A stretch of DNA of 64,000 bases from Takakia lepidozioides (taxonomy: Eukaryota > Streptophyta > Takakiopsida > Takakiales > Takakiaceae). Below are positions 1-13,395 of this stretch, piece after piece. The translations under genes were made by a program, and so were the position numbers. The stretch is from positions 49,726,001-49,790,000 of the forward strand of contig CM060733.1 of NCBI GenBank assembly GCA_030704615.1. Direction: 5' to 3'. The notes under the pieces are model-generated. The model made no database searches. It saw nothing but the letters and a program-made list of their open reading frames with translations, and was not told the DNA's origin. Numbering within the stretch: the stretch's first letter is position 1; each line of letters begins with the position of its first letter.

Positions 1-1860
1 AAGGTGTCACATTTGGTGGAAAAAATAACCAACACTGGGGCAGTGAAGGCTTACTGTGGGGGTTACATCCCCCATTATTTCTACAAAAGATCCGAAGTCT
101 AGTTTTCTTTCTTCTCGAAATATTACTGAAATAATCAATTTTCTTAATAAGTTTGCCACCCGACCACCTTGTTGAGTACTGTCCACTTTTCTTTTTTTTT
201 TAATGAAGGGGATGAAGCCCGAACATTTTATTGATAAGAGGGGAAAAAATAAACCCCTAGAGTCGTAGAGGAAAGTTGTGAATGCTTCACAAGGTAACTT
301 TTGGTTTCTTTTTTTCTTTACTTTTTTTTCTTTTTTTTAAAGTAACATGGGACAGAGGCTCTTAAAGTTATTATTCTCTTGACTTATGCCAGTTAATGTG
401 CCGCAATTTACTATACTATTCTTTATTTTATTTTATGACTGGGGATTCTATGGAATCCTGTTTCGGGTTTTGAGTACTTTTTGCAGATTTTATTATGTTT
501 GATGATTCCAACTGCGTTTAAACTTCTGAAAACATGGCCCACCTTCTCAAAATGAAACAGTTGGTAAATTCTACTGAATTCTTTGATCTATCGACTGTTT
601 AGAAAACGATCATGCAATTGGATCATGCAGGAGGGGCTATACAGAGTTGATTGTCTGCATGGCGAGACATAATTGACCAACAATTGGGCTCACACCGGTG
701 GCAACTTTTTACCCATATTTAAGCTTCATGATGTTAGTGAGTGAACACTATAAGCTAGCCCTCACACTCTAAATAAAAGGTCCAATTTGTAAGTTGTCGT
801 TCGTGGTTCTCTTTAAAAATTAAATATAGAATAAATAGCTCATAAAAAATCACGCACAGGGATTATGGGAGGGCTAATCGGATAATTACTATCTTTTGTA
901 AATAATGAAATTTCTTTTAATTTATAATTAATTTTAAAATTGATAAAATTATTACCAATCTTCATCATCTTCCATGATCAATTGTCATCCATTGCCATTT
1001 TTATACCCAACTAGGGTAGCCTATGTCATTGGACCAAGTGTCCAGTGTCATCTCAGTAAAGTGCAATGTGTCTAGAGACCGTGCAGTTTGGGAGATCTCC
1101 ACGTCATTCTTCTAGGAAAGCCCACTTTGCTATTTTTCACGAATTCCAGCAACCAAAAACACTTGAAATTCCATATCTCCCACACCGCAGGCCAAAATTG
1201 TGAGACCAAACAAGTGCGCCACCTCATCGAGGGCTTTACTAAGCACCAAGGTTGGGCCCGCGCACCACTACGTTTAGGGGGGTTTAGCGACGCTGGCGCC
1301 TCTCCCGTGCGACGCCCCGCCACGTCCCCAATCTTGCGACGCCCAGGACATCGCAAACATAATGCCAAAATCCACAAAAACGTTGATTTTGGCCAAGTCC
1401 TCCATCGCAGCTTGGTTGTGACGCATTGGGGGTCAGCCCCTGGTGCGACCTTCTAGACGTCGGTTGGGAAGTTGCGACGCCTTGGGCATCACTTCAAGCA
1501 TCCCGAAAAAAATATAAAATAAATAAATAAAAATGTCATTTTTTATTTTTATTTTTTGGAAGGGGACTGAGGCCCTGCTCGAACTTTATATTTTTTAAAT
1601 GTGACGCCCCGGACGTTGCTTCAACGAGCCTAAAAAAAAAAAAAAACGTCGTTTTTTAAATGCGACACTCTAGGCATTGTTGTTGAGTTTTTTCTTTGGT
1701 TAGTCATTTGGGCAACGCGCCTCAAAATGACTTAATCATTTTTTGGTTTCTGCAATAGATGATACAGGAAAAGCGACGCCAGAGACGTCGCTTACATTTG
1801 AGTGACGCGAGAATTGCTGCTTTGAGGTCCTGATGAGCAACGGTCGTATGCATGAACTAC
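1..1860. other. Intergenic, AT-rich then GCGACGCC-type repeats
   Basis: No gene is recognised. Bases 1-1070 are AT-rich and featureless. About 1240-1850 holds many degenerate copies of short GC-rich motifs such as GCGACGCC and GGCGTCGC, often facing each other as small palindromes separated by A- or T-rich runs. The same motif family continues inside the inverted repeat that follows, so this stretch is probably an older copy of that repeat. Confidence 0.5.
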
Positions 1861-1870
1861 CTTATGTACA

Positions 1871-2174
1871 ATTAAATCATGAATTTGTGTGTAAATTTTA
1901 TAACTGATATGTTGGCAAGTGTGAAGTGTCTTACTATATGTATAATCTGGAGGTCTTGAGTTCAAATTTGTCTAACAACATGTTGAATGAATTAGGAATA
2001 AGATATGTGTTGACTACTTGCAAACACATGCTCATGGGTTAGGTTTGATACTACGTGGCAAGTGTGTGTCATGCCATTTTTTCAAAATTCAAAATTCAAA
2101 AAAAAACTCAAAAGTGACTCCCACGGCGTCGCTCCCAAACAGCGACCTCCATGGCGTCGCATTTAAAAAGCGAG

Positions 2175-2215
<41 letters not shown>

Positions 2216-2400
2216 TTTTGTTCGCCCCCTCTATATGGCTATAACAACGCCCCGGGCGTCACAAGTGCGGATTTCAGGGGGGTTGGATCTTCGACCCCCC
2301 AGGCGTAGCCTTAAGTCCTACATCTGCGACGCCAACGACGTCGCAAATTCGTAATTTCCGCGGGCCCAAAAATAGGTGAAACAGCGACGTCTGGGCGCTA
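1871..2400 (+). repeat. Left arm of large inverted repeat
   Basis: This arm reads as the reverse complement of 4497-5004, with scattered mismatches and small indels. Matching landmarks are TATAACTGATATG near the outer end, CAAACACATGCTCATGGGTTA in the middle, and AAATTCG..ATTTCC..GGG at the inner end. A run of about 35 T interrupts it near 2178; the other arm has a shorter A-rich stretch there. Long arms around a 2.1 kb core suggest a foldback-type DNA transposon or two head-to-head copies of one repeat. Confidence 0.8.
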
Positions 2401-4496
2401 AAACCCCTCTCTCTCCCCCCCCCCGAAAGGTGTAGTGGCGGTTTGGGAGATATCAACGCTACAAAACAAACAAACAAACTATTTTGCTTCATATATTGAT
2501 GAGACAAGGAAGATATAAAAGATATCGTGTGTTACATTGAACATACATCGTTATCTAACCACACTAGTATAATATACCATGTATGAACCTTAAATGGATC
2601 CATGTATTAATTTTGTCGTTGTCATATATTTTTCAATTTTACAGCTTTGTACTAGATCAAAAGGTCGGGTGCAAAGAGAGCCTCATCATTACTTGCATGA
2701 CTACAATGTATGACCTTCTCTAGAAGGTCGAGATGATATGGTGTGGAAAGATGATTATGTGCACAATTACACGCCATGTCACGCTTTTCATGTGGATGGG
2801 AGGATGGATCCAAACCAACTTGAACATGTAATCTGGACATGCCATTGATGTTGCGACCATATTGGTATGTGATGGATGCTCAATGAGATGGCACATGAGA
2901 TACTTTGACATCACCACTTGGGGAGGTTCATATTGGGAAATGGTTGTATCCACGTTGCATTTGTAGAATATAGAAAATGGGGGTGCATAACAATGTGGAT
3001 GTTGATACTGGACCCAAGATTGAGTTAGTGAGGGACTAATGCCAGAGACATTTAGGTCAGCCCCGCCAGTATGGCCCATGGGGTTAGCTCATAAGCCCAC
3101 CGCCCATCCACCGGATGATCCGCAAGGCGGGGGCATTGGATAGTCTAGTCTATTCTGGAGAGTCTGCTCGAGGGTCCACTCTACAGTCTAGTCCACTTAG
3201 TCTAGTCCACTGGAGGGTGGACTCTGAGTCCACTTGCCCAATCCGCTGGAAGGTCCGCAGCCATAGAGGAACAAGACTTAGGAAATTTTAAAAAGAACCA
3301 TTATACAAAACATAATAATTAATAACACACATTAATACTACGGCCCATTACCAACTAACCAGAATTGAACAATTGCTCTTAACCACCACATTACCCGCTG
3401 TTTTCTACAAACCTTGGAAATAACTAATGTCTTATGCGCATTACCTGTACATGTTTCATGTCACTACACGGTTTTGTTTTTTGGGGGAAGACGAGGGTAG
3501 CTACCGTGTGAGCAGTTCACGTGAACACGCTCACGCTTTAAGTGGTAAACGTGAGCAGAATCCCTTAAGCATAAACAGATTAGTGAATGGGACAACCGAG
3601 GAAAGAAGATGGCCTATTGCCGTGGACAAAAACTACTCTGCACGGACGCAATTTCCACCCCATCCGATGGAAGAATCCTTGCTGGGTGACGACCATATGG
3701 TACGAATATGCGATGAAAAGCTGCTGGATGAATAGTTTTAAGATGAATGAAAAAAACAATGGATGAATGTTGGATGACTTTTGGATGAAAAATGAGCGAC
3801 ATGAATGAACCATGGTGCGTGTGCAGGTGTTCGGGATTAAGGTGTCATCAACAACATCTTAATTCCCAGTACGAGTTGGCACATGACAGCTTACAGAAAA
3901 ACCAAAATCCCCAAATTTTTTTTCGCAAAAACATTAACCAAAAAAAATTTCAACCCAAAAAACTTTCAAAGCGAAGAAGCCTTGGCGGTAAGGCGGTGTG
4001 TGTGCAGGTGGTAAGGTGTCGTCAGCGACATCTTAATTCCCAACAAGTTTTCAAAAAATAATAAAAAAACCGTTTTTCTTTTTTTTTTCTTTTTTTCTTT
4101 TTCCCGAATGTGCCAGATTAAGGTGTCGTCAACGCCATCTTATTTCCTAGCAAGTTTTCAAAATTAAATAAAAAAACAAAAAAAACAAATCCGTTTTATT
4201 TTTATTTTTATTTTTATTTTAACCCCGAATGTGCCAGATTAAGGTGTCGTCAACGACATCTTAATTCCCAGTACGAGTTGACATTTATCATAGACATTCA
4301 TCTGCCATTCATCCCTCATTCGTCCCAGCAGCATCCATAACCGAGCTTGTAATACTGGCCACTATGCGTAGTAATAGGTCTTCTAAGTCGAGTAGGCGCC
4401 CGCGGTTATAGGTGGGCTGATCCTGAAACGCGAGCAGATTTCTGCTCATGGATTTTTCTGCTCACGGATTTTTCTGCTTACAGAATAGCATCCCCC
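2401..4496. other. Core between the inverted arms
   Basis: No recognisable transposase or host gene is present. It contains AGTCTAGTCCACT-type repeats at about 3140-3260 and four copies of a short palindrome-centred repeat at 3838-4280. An open frame on the minus strand at 2720-3079 (119 aa) has no motif I can name. If this is a transposon, the core is non-coding or decayed beyond recognition. Confidence 0.45.
3838..4282 (+). repeat. Four copies of palindrome-centred short repeat
   Basis: The core GGTGTCGTCAACGACATC occurs with small changes near 3840, 4015, 4120 and 4240. It is usually followed by TTAATTCCCA and either ACGAGTTG or ACAAGTTTTC. The core is nearly self-complementary (TGTCGT/ACGACA), so each copy could form a small hairpin. 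Spacing is irregular and A/T-rich runs lie between copies. Confidence 0.7.
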
Positions 4497-5004
4497 GTTA
4501 GGGACGCGTCGCTATTCGCCTATTTCCGAGCCCGTGGAAATCGCGAATTTGCATTGCAGATGCGTCGTTATGAGACGTCGCAGATGCAGGACTTCAGGCG
4601 ACGCCTGGGAGGTCGCAGATCCAACCCCCCTGAAAATCCCAACTTGTAATGCCCGGGGTGTCGCAACAGCCATACAGAAGGCAAAAAAACAAAAAAACAA
4701 AAAAAACGTCGTTTTTTTAAATGCGACGCCTTGGGGGTCACTTTTGAGTTTTATTTTTATTTTTTATTTTGAAAAATAGTGGATACACACGGTTCAAAAA
4801 ATAGCGGGACACACACTTGCCTCGTAATGTCAAACCTAACCCATGAGCATGTGTTTGCAAGAAGCCAACACACATTGAGTTCCTAATTCATTCAACGTGT
4901 TGTTAGACAAATTTGAACTCAATACCTCTAGATTATACACATAGTAAGAAACTTCACACTAACCAACATATCAGTTATAAAACTTACATACAAACTCATT
5001 TAAT
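4497..5004 (-). repeat. Right arm of large inverted repeat
   Basis: Reverse-complement partner of 1871-2400. The outer end near 4996-5004 matches ATTAAAT at 1871, and the inner end matches the GC-rich motif cluster near 2400. The arms differ by substitutions and by the length of the A/T runs, so the pair is not recent. Confidence 0.8.
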
Positions 5005-8000
5005 GGAGATTCCCACCACCCCGATATAGACAACTTATTTGTGCCCCGAGTCTCTTTACTTCACACAGTGTCATTTGCTACCACATTTGCTGGTGGATCC
5101 TCTTCCAATCAACCCATTCTTTCACCTCCAACCATTGCAGTTCGAGGTCGTGTGGAGAACATGATGTCAGCTGTGCAGGAGTCCGTTTGTAGTGACTCTG
5201 AGTGGCACATAGAGTGCACTGCAGTTGGCTCTAGAGTGGGATGTACAATAGTCCGCGCGACTATTTTTGTCAAACGCACCTCAAAGATAGCCAAAGGCTC
5301 TAGGGGCACTCCTGCTCCTACGTTCACAAGGTTGTTTCGACCATGTAAAACAAAGGAGTCCAAGGTTCATAAGTTTTGGTTTTACCCAAATGACGTGACT
5401 TGATGTGTGAATGGGATAGTACGCGACTCCGCCATAATGAAGCCTCCTAGAGGCCTCTATCCAACATTTGGATAGTGAAGGCGGGAACCTCCCTCTCATC
5501 GCATATTGGAGGACGTTGGGGTTCGTCTTGCACATTTTGCAGTGGAGCGTAGACCCGGCCCAAGCACGACTTTGTCTTATGTTGCTCAAGTGCCTCATGT
5601 CGGGGCCAATTCGCACCCCATGAAAAGGAATGGAAAAACTGCGTTATGTCCCTTCAGGTGCAGATCACAACTGCAATGTAAAATTAGTAAAAATTCTCCA
5701 AGGGCAAGTAATAGGTACCATGGAAGTTCATCTCCCTGGCTATGGTCAAGTGTACACATTGGTCACTTCTGCTTTTGTTCTTCATGACAGTGTATATCAC
5801 GTTATTGTGGGAACTTTTCTAGACTACAACTATCCAAATTTCATAAGTGCATGAGGTAGTATTGGGAAGATAGGAAAGTGGGTCCCCTGCAAGCATCAGT
5901 ACTACATCTACCTGCACAGAATGTATGGTGACCCAAAAAGAGACCAGTTCATTCACCAGACCATGCTTGGTCTCAGCAAAGTTCATGACTCTTCTTCGAC
6001 GTGACAATTCACAAATAGAGTGAATAATAGCCTATGTATTGTTTGGGAGTATGTCCCTGCTCCTTCTGAAGATTGCAAGTTGTCATGGATGTTGACTATA
6101 GCTATGCTATATTAGAACATTTCAATATGTCTTTCATATAAACATTTCTGGGTGGCTTCAATCCAATTCATACAATGCTTGTTCATATCTTTCAAGTGAA
6201 TGCATGCTCTGCTTTTGCCTTGCTTGTATGTTCTGCTTATGCGTGCACATTTTGTGGAACCTTTGGACCACTCGAATATTTGTGTGTGCTTTGTGGTTGT
6301 TTTAACTACGGTAATGGGCCCTCCCCGTTATGTCCTCGGCTATAGGACTTGCTTCTCCTTCTCGAGTGGCTTGGGCTCACAACCCAACGTCTCACAGACT
6401 CATGGGACTGTGCAAGTACTTAAGTGTCGGAGAGTTTGTCTCCACGTGGTACTGCTTGCTGCACTAATTATATGTCTTCGTCATACTCTGCTCAAAAGCA
6501 CTTATATTTGAATCTATTTTGCTGCCATGTCTGGCATCTTTTGGTGCTTTTACAATGTACTCCTTCTCCTAATGATCCACATCACTAATGTAGGATGTGG
6601 TAGCTCTAAGCACTTCTAAAGTATGATAATGCGCGCTAGTGTATTATCGCGAGAAGCAAGGAAAGGCTTCCATTCTTCAATACATGTCCATTGTAACGCT
6701 GACTCAGACAATTTGCCACGAGGCCAAAAACAAGGTGCAACATTTGTTGCATTTGATGTTTTATATCACACTTTTGTTTAATAGGCTAGGTAACTTATCC
6801 CACACGGTACATGATCAACGTGCCACTTCGTACCGTGGACTCTGAAGGTGTGGTGAAGCTATGACACATCCCACAAGTCTTGGGCTTATTTTAAAGATGT
6901 GTGAGATCATTCGTGAAATGTGCAAAGTGTGAGATGCTGGCGGTGTGGAAATACCTATTTCTCCTCTAGTATAATGACTATTAAAGTTGGGGTTGTTGTT
7001 TATGGCACAACAACCATACCTATATATTGGATCAATTGATTTTTAGCATGGCCAGATTCGGTGACAAAGTAGGTATTTTGAATGTTGTATTATTTCTCAT
7101 ATTTATAACTAATCGTATTGTAGTTCAAATGATTTCATGTCCATGCATTGCCTCATTAACAAGCGACTAGTCACGTATGGCTCCTCTTTGTGAATAGTGA
7201 CATCTACTTTCATCCATAATAAACTTGAGAATTCATCAATTTATTCTTCATAAATTATTCACTAAGAGAGATGCTACCTGAGAGAGGTGTTACTTGGAGG
7301 CATAGGAAGTAGTTTTTGCAAAGGAGATGAGGTGACATCTGGGGATATAAGGCACAACAGGGGCATAGCAATTTTGACACTGATGCGTAGTTTTCTCTTT
7401 ATTCTAAAGAGGAGCCAATAAACTAGCGTAGATCCATTATGAATAGTCATTTATCTATCGGATAATTCACATGGTATATATTTATTTATTGATACCCTTG
7501 ATTGATATCTACCAGCCATGCAAAATTCCAATGGTAAGTGTATTTGAATATACCCTTATGAGTTTAAAATAACAACACTTACCATAAATAACCAATTATC
7601 CTTACCTGACGGGCACCATGATAATGATTTACCATGATCGTAGGATATGTCTAACTAAACAACACTAGAGGCGTAGACCTAGCTTTGGAAAGAGTTTTGG
7701 TTGGATTGACTTCGAGATCGGATTTGAGATCGACCCCTAGACCAACTCCTGGACCGGCCCTTGGATTGGCTCCTAGAATTACTTCTGGATAACTTCTGGA
7801 TAGTTGGCTTGTTCTTACATGTCCTCTCTCTTTGTCATAGAGCACGCACACATATGCTGCGTGTATAATCTGCAAAATATAGTATTAGAACAATTGAACT
7901 AGCAACTTTGCTTTACACATATAGAGCCCAAGGGAAAGAGATGACACCAATAGGAGTCAGCATAAGCAAGAGCCTCTTCCTCTTTGTGGAAACTGCCCCA

Positions 8001-8272
8001 TTTTTGTGGGTGGGCTACCTTTACACATGAAGTGCATTCATCTGAAGAGAATCTGAACAACCAAAATTGATGTATATCAATTACCGTCTCATACTCTGGG
8101 GACAAGTAGTGGCTTCTTTTAGTTTTGCTAAGAGGCCATTTGGTTGTTTTTGCGCCTACATTCATTGCCCATTCATCACAACCAAAAGTTGGCCACTATT
8201 CATCTATATACTTATTCCATTTTCTTCTCTGAATTTTAAACTTTCAATTCCTCAAAGGACCCGATATGTCAG
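5005..8272. other. Intergenic, no recognised gene
   Basis: Short open frames occur at 5041-5403 and 5630-5854 on the plus strand, close together, but show no motif or splice context I can assign. The rest is AT-rich sequence with many stops. I see nothing else in it. Confidence 0.4.
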
Positions 8273-8605
8273 CCAATATTGTACAACATTCACTCCCCCC
8301 ACATCTCCAAACGTCGACAATCGCAACTTTGTCACAAGCCATAGCTGATATCATTTGAGCCGAGACAATTTCAACGTAACATATGCACTTTGGTGTTCAC
8401 AGCTTTGCAAATGGAATATATTAACAGAAAAGAAAGAACCAATATTGTACAACATTCACTCCCCCCACATCTCCAAATGTCGACAATCGTAACTTTGTCA
8501 CAAGCCATAGCTGAGATCATTTGAGCCGAGACAATTTCAAAGTAACATATGCACTTTGGTTTCCACAGCTTTGCAAATGGAATATATTAACAGAAAAGAA
8601 AGAAC
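8273..8605. repeat. Tandem duplication, period 166 bp
   Basis: Two adjacent copies begin CCAATATTGTACAACATTC at 8273 and 8439 and end with AACAGAAAAGAAAGAAC. They differ at only a few positions (for example AACGTCG versus AATGTCG), so the duplication is fairly recent. Confidence 0.9.
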
Positions 8606-11600
8606 TGTACTGCAAGCGTAATTCATGGTGTCCTCTCACTCCGAAGGGCTACTGTCTTCCTTCCGTTTGGAAGATGGACACCTTTTAACGACCGTAACCA
8701 TGGCAATATGATTGCCCAACCCTCCCCAAGGACTAAATTCAATAATTGTTTTGACTTATAATGCATGCATGATATCCTCTGAATTTGGTTCCTTATTCCT
8801 TACCCGAGGTAACTTCCAGGCCAACAAATAGCAGATGATATACACAACCTGTTCCCCAACAATAACCACGCGACACTTCATTCGTCCACTCTATATCAAG
8901 TATACCACTCTCTAAAAGTTGCAGTATTTGTTTGAGGAAAAATATTCCGAGGACTCTTTATTCATTCATGAGACTAACAAGTGTTCGTGGCGCTCTATGC
9001 TCCAATTTTATTTACATTTAGTTTTTTCAATTAGGATAGGCAAGCTGTGATGGAAGACAAAATGATTAGCAAAATGAGCTCTAGCCCAAGCAATTGGTTG
9101 ATAATTAGTTCGCCACCTCAACAAATGGTGTTAAATTTGATGGAATTCCCTTGCAATTGTATGATAGCAAGTACATTTTTCATGCAAGACTATGATTCAA
9201 ATTGGTTAACAACACAGTAGAGAATCATCTTAAATGAGAGCATTGCATGTGTCCAATATATATTGAAGCAAATTCAAGTCTTCTTATGCAAGAAGGTTTC
9301 AATACTTCGGCACTTGAATTGCAATAATTCCTAAAGTAGTGGCAGTTGTTGTAGAAGTGTAGAAGGGGGTTCTTCGTGTCAGTCATGACTTTTTTGCCCA
9401 TTCTCCTTGCCAAAAGCATGCTGCAAATCCCCTCAAGACCTTGTTTGGTAAGCATATCATTTTTCTTATGACAAAGCATTTAAATTGTGTTGTGCTCCAC
9501 ATCTATCATGCTTGCATGTTCTACACACGTATTGTCCACAAATAAACAACTTTCACAACATTTGCATCATTTGTTTTAGCATACGATGCTGTTGTGATTA
9601 GAGCCATGTTGGATGGGATCTGAAATAGGTCAGAAAAACTGTGACACCACATGTTACTCGAAATCAGAAGATGGTGTAGCTACCATATTGCAAAATGTTA
9701 CATAGTTCATTTGATGAGAGGTTTGCTAAAGGCTTTATTTGTCATAAAAGCCTATGTCGCCATTCATCATATGGCGGGATGACTAGAGCAAAAGCAAGGA
9801 ATTGAGATCTTCTAGCATCTCTCTCATCCATATATTGTGTGCATACTTAGGGTTATGTGGTTGAAATTTGTGAAGAGCAAATTACACTTCATAGTGAATT
9901 GCATCTCTCTCTCTCTCTCATACACACACACACACACACACACACAGTTAATAAGTCACGGGCTGAATTACACACCTATACATCTTGAACCAATGGCTGG
10001 CGATATCAAGAGCAAACAACCCCAGAAAGACCTTGTAATCAAGCCTACCATTGAGTCACATGTGAGCCCACTAGACGCAATTAGATGATCTGAAATTGAA
10101 TGCGACTTTACAGTTGTAGCCCAAGCAAGGTTGAAGAAGTCTGTAACATCAAACAAGATGGCAAACAATTGAACTAATTCCTTAATCTCGCTAATATCTC
10201 ACACCATTTGAAAGAGAGTTCAGAAGGTTTCGCTAACTCCTAATTCCGTGTACAAACGTCAATTGTTGTGGAAGCACGAATGTTTGTTCAAAATCAGATT
10301 CTTGATTATTGTTTTGTAAGCTAATAAACACTCTTCAATGGATGCCACTCATTCAGAATACAAGCTGATTGACCGTGAGGCGCTACCCAACTATTTTGAG
10401 GAGTTGTCAAGTGAGTGAAGCATTGTTGAAAGCTAGTTTAGGGGGAGTGCAGCTAGGTTTAAACCCCATCGCCCCACGCCTCCGGTAATGCGGGGGCTAT
10501 GCCCACGTGGAGACTCAGGACCTCGGTAATGGAATGGGGAGGAGTGGAAATATCCTATGTGACGTCAAAATGGGCAGCTCAACAATTTCTTGAATCGAAG
10601 GAGAATAGTCATAAATTGCGAACTTGGACTCCAAAAAGAATATATAGTTAAAAACATAATTAGTGGACAATATTTGTGAAAAAGATATGTAGCCTACCTG
10701 TATAGATGTGAGAGTGTCATCAGCAATCCTGCACTGCCAACCCTACATCCGCCATGTATCCATAATTGAGGAGAACCATTCATGTAACGGACTCCGCTCA
10801 ATTTGAAACAGTATACTTGTGAGGCATATTTGAAATTATATTCACAATGTCACCATGTAAATTACAATTTTTGTTTTCCTTGTGTTGCGATGAAGCAACA
10901 GTTAATATGTTTGTATTTGAGTAGGTGAATATCATCATGCTAAAGGTAGTCCGTGACCGTGATATACACAAAATTATGCTTTCAATGTCATATTCATATT
11001 CTACACAAGTTTTACAGGAAGCCATACGGTAGGCAAGGAAATAATCTGTCAACAACCGTGTGTAAGACAGCTCCATATGTAGAGGCTGTTGTAGAACCCG
11101 CTGCATATCACACCCCAAGAATCAGACCAAATAGTCTTTTTAATTAGAAAGCAACTACTATGTGGAAAGCAAGTTGATCATATGCAAGGCATTCCCACTC
11201 CTTACCCTGATTAACCGCACGCGCGATTTGATTCGTAATGTCGGCACACATGAAGCTGCAAACCAAAGGTAATAGTAAAAACATGTGAAAAATGTTTTGC
11301 ACTAAAATTAATAGAATCACCTCCCTTTTTCCACATTTGCATGGACACTAAACATCTTAAGTATGTATTCTTCCCTAGAACTGTCCGGTCTTCGTTACTC
11401 TAACTTTAAGTGATTCATTTAGTGAGATGGATTTGAAAATGATGGTCTTATTACTCTATCAGGATAAGCTGCAAGGAGGTTAGGCAATGTTCAATCTCTT
11501 TGAATTAACTTTGATCCATGTATGATGTGTCCTAGTAATTTCACTGGCAGTGGGCATTTTGAAACCAAATCAGGAAGTTGTTGTTACTTTTGGAATCAAA

Positions 11601-11990
11601 ATCAGAGATGTTCATCATATTGAACAGCAAATTATCTCAGATCTCACCTGACGACATAGAGAGTTACAAACAATTTTCTGTTCGTGAAGGCTACCCCGAA
11701 AGCCTTAGAATATGCCGCAATTCTTGCATACCCTGTGGAATCCGCACACATTTAGGAGAATTACCAGCTACTGCATTTTTTACCTCCTAATAATATGACT
11801 CAAGGAGATTTCCGAGCACGTCTCATAAGGAGTATATCCAGCATGAGCTAAGAGAGCGACGAGATATTCTCCGGTAGTTGTGTACCACATATAAATCGGC
11901 ATGCTGAGAGGTACAGTATACAGGGGGGGTCTGACGAACAAGCGCACACAACCAAGTAGGATCTCACAAGCAATCGCAATGATACAAGTG
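8606..11990. other. Intergenic with a CT/CA microsatellite
   Basis: No gene is recognised. A compound microsatellite, (CT)n followed by (CA)n, lies at about 9904-9947. Short frames at 9225-9479 (minus) and 9837-10088 (plus) have no identifiable domain. Confidence 0.4.
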
Positions 11991-11999
11991 GAGATATTT

Positions 12000-12800
12000 A
12001 CTTACCGATGAGGCAAGGGACCCACAGAAATACAGGAATCTTCTTACAAATCCCTCCAGGATTCAAAGCGGCAGGTCTGGCCGGAGAGGCAGATCGCGCT
12101 CTAGGAGAAGGTGACCTTCGCTGTTTCGAGAGATTTCTTCTGCTCGACATTTTTCAACCCGCTATTTTCAGTGATGAGGTAATGGCCATCTATGTGGCCC
12201 CTAGCTAATTTGGACACATGTTTCCCAGGTTGCAGCCGCATACATATAGATTGTCCCTGCACCTTGAAAGACTCAGAATAAACGACCTTACAGTTATAGT
12301 ATTTAGCCTGAGAAGTCTGTACAAAAACAATGTTGGATTTGATATCTTAAGTAACATGCGTTTAGCATCCATAGCGAGCAAAAACTGCTCCCAGTTTTTA
12401 GGCTCGATGGCTGACACCTACAAACAAGAAATATGCAAAGGGGTATGACACTTCAAGTCATATAACAGCTCAAAAGGGGAAAGCTTAATACTAGCATGAA
12501 TAGAAGTGCGATAAGCAAACAACATGATGAGAACAACCATGTCTCATTCGACAATTAAAGTCTCATTTTTCTCCAACATCCGACACATGGTTTAGTTAAA
12601 ACGTTCAGTCAAGTCATTGCATGGGGGTTATAGAGAGCAGTCACCGCATGAATGATATTCAGATTGAACAAAACAATTTCCATGAGGTGGTTGCAAAACT
12701 CGGCAGGATCTCAATGGGACAACCGTGGCGGAGGATCACCTTGTCAAAGAAGAATTGTACGACTTCATCGTTGTCCTTAGCAATCTTCACAATCTAACTC
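12000..12800 (-). pseudogene. Decayed Ty3/gypsy integrase fragment
   Basis: Read on the minus strand from about 12800 downward, broken frames spell gypsy integrase landmarks. These are a segment like FFFDKVILRHGCPIEIL, an AVTALYNPHA-like stretch followed by LTERF (the catalytic-Glu region), then PFELLYDLEV-like and KHVSKLARGHIDGHYLI-like segments typical of the integrase C terminus. Numerous stops and frameshifts interrupt it, and the reverse transcriptase upstream is not visible. It is an old relic and is not the family of the large retrotransposon at 37-49 kb, which is far better preserved. Confidence 0.75.
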
Positions 12801-12920
12801 ATGAGACGTGGTCCCGAAAGAAGAAGCGGAGCTAGAATGCGAGAGGCACACATGGATGCTAACGATGCAAACAACCGTTGACAGGTTAGTTAGGCTTTAC
12901 CATGTGCTCCCCAAATGTCC

Positions 12921-13050
12921 TCTCCCACCGGCCGCCACCGGTTACATCTACCGGTGGTCACCAGTCACACCCTATGGTTCGTCTCTCCCACCGGCCACCA
13001 CCGGTTTTATCTACCGGTGGGTCACCAGTCACACCCTAGGGTTCAGACGA
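12921..13050 (+). repeat. Duplicated repeat with perfect ACCGGT hairpins
   Basis: Two adjacent units of about 63 bp each contain CCACCGGT-7 nt-ACCGGTGG. The stems are at 12935-12942/12950-12957 and 12998-13005/13013-13020. Stems are identical between units; loops differ (TACATCT versus TTTATCT). Each unit continues into TCACCAGTCACACCCTA. Confidence 0.85.
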
Positions 13051-13395
13051 GCATCTGCAGATCCCACAGGCTCTGTCCCTTGAAGGTCTCCTAGCAAGCT
13101 TTCATCGCTTGTAAAGAGGCGCTCTGCATCTAGATTCCATAGCCAGCCTTGGATCAGAGAATCATGGGGCCCCATGGATTAGTACCCCGCCATATTCTTC
13201 GGATTCTAAATGCCAGGCTTTGAGCCACTTTGGATGCTCTTTATGTACCCTCCTTGTCTAGAAGGTCTTTGACTTCGTGCCTTTCATTTAGCACATAATC
13301 GTTCGCAGCATTTCTTGGAACAGCCTTGAGGACGGAGAGAAACCTTTTGTACACTAGATTTGGAGCATGCAGAGACCAGCGAGCAGGTGGCAGCC

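Noticed and set aside
2018-2354. Two plus-strand open frames with long phenylalanine runs
   Set aside because: They are produced by the poly-T stretch near 2178 within the inverted repeat and have no conserved domain.
5041-5854. Two neighbouring plus-strand frames
   Set aside because: Composition is plausible but there is no motif, no splice linkage and many stops between them.
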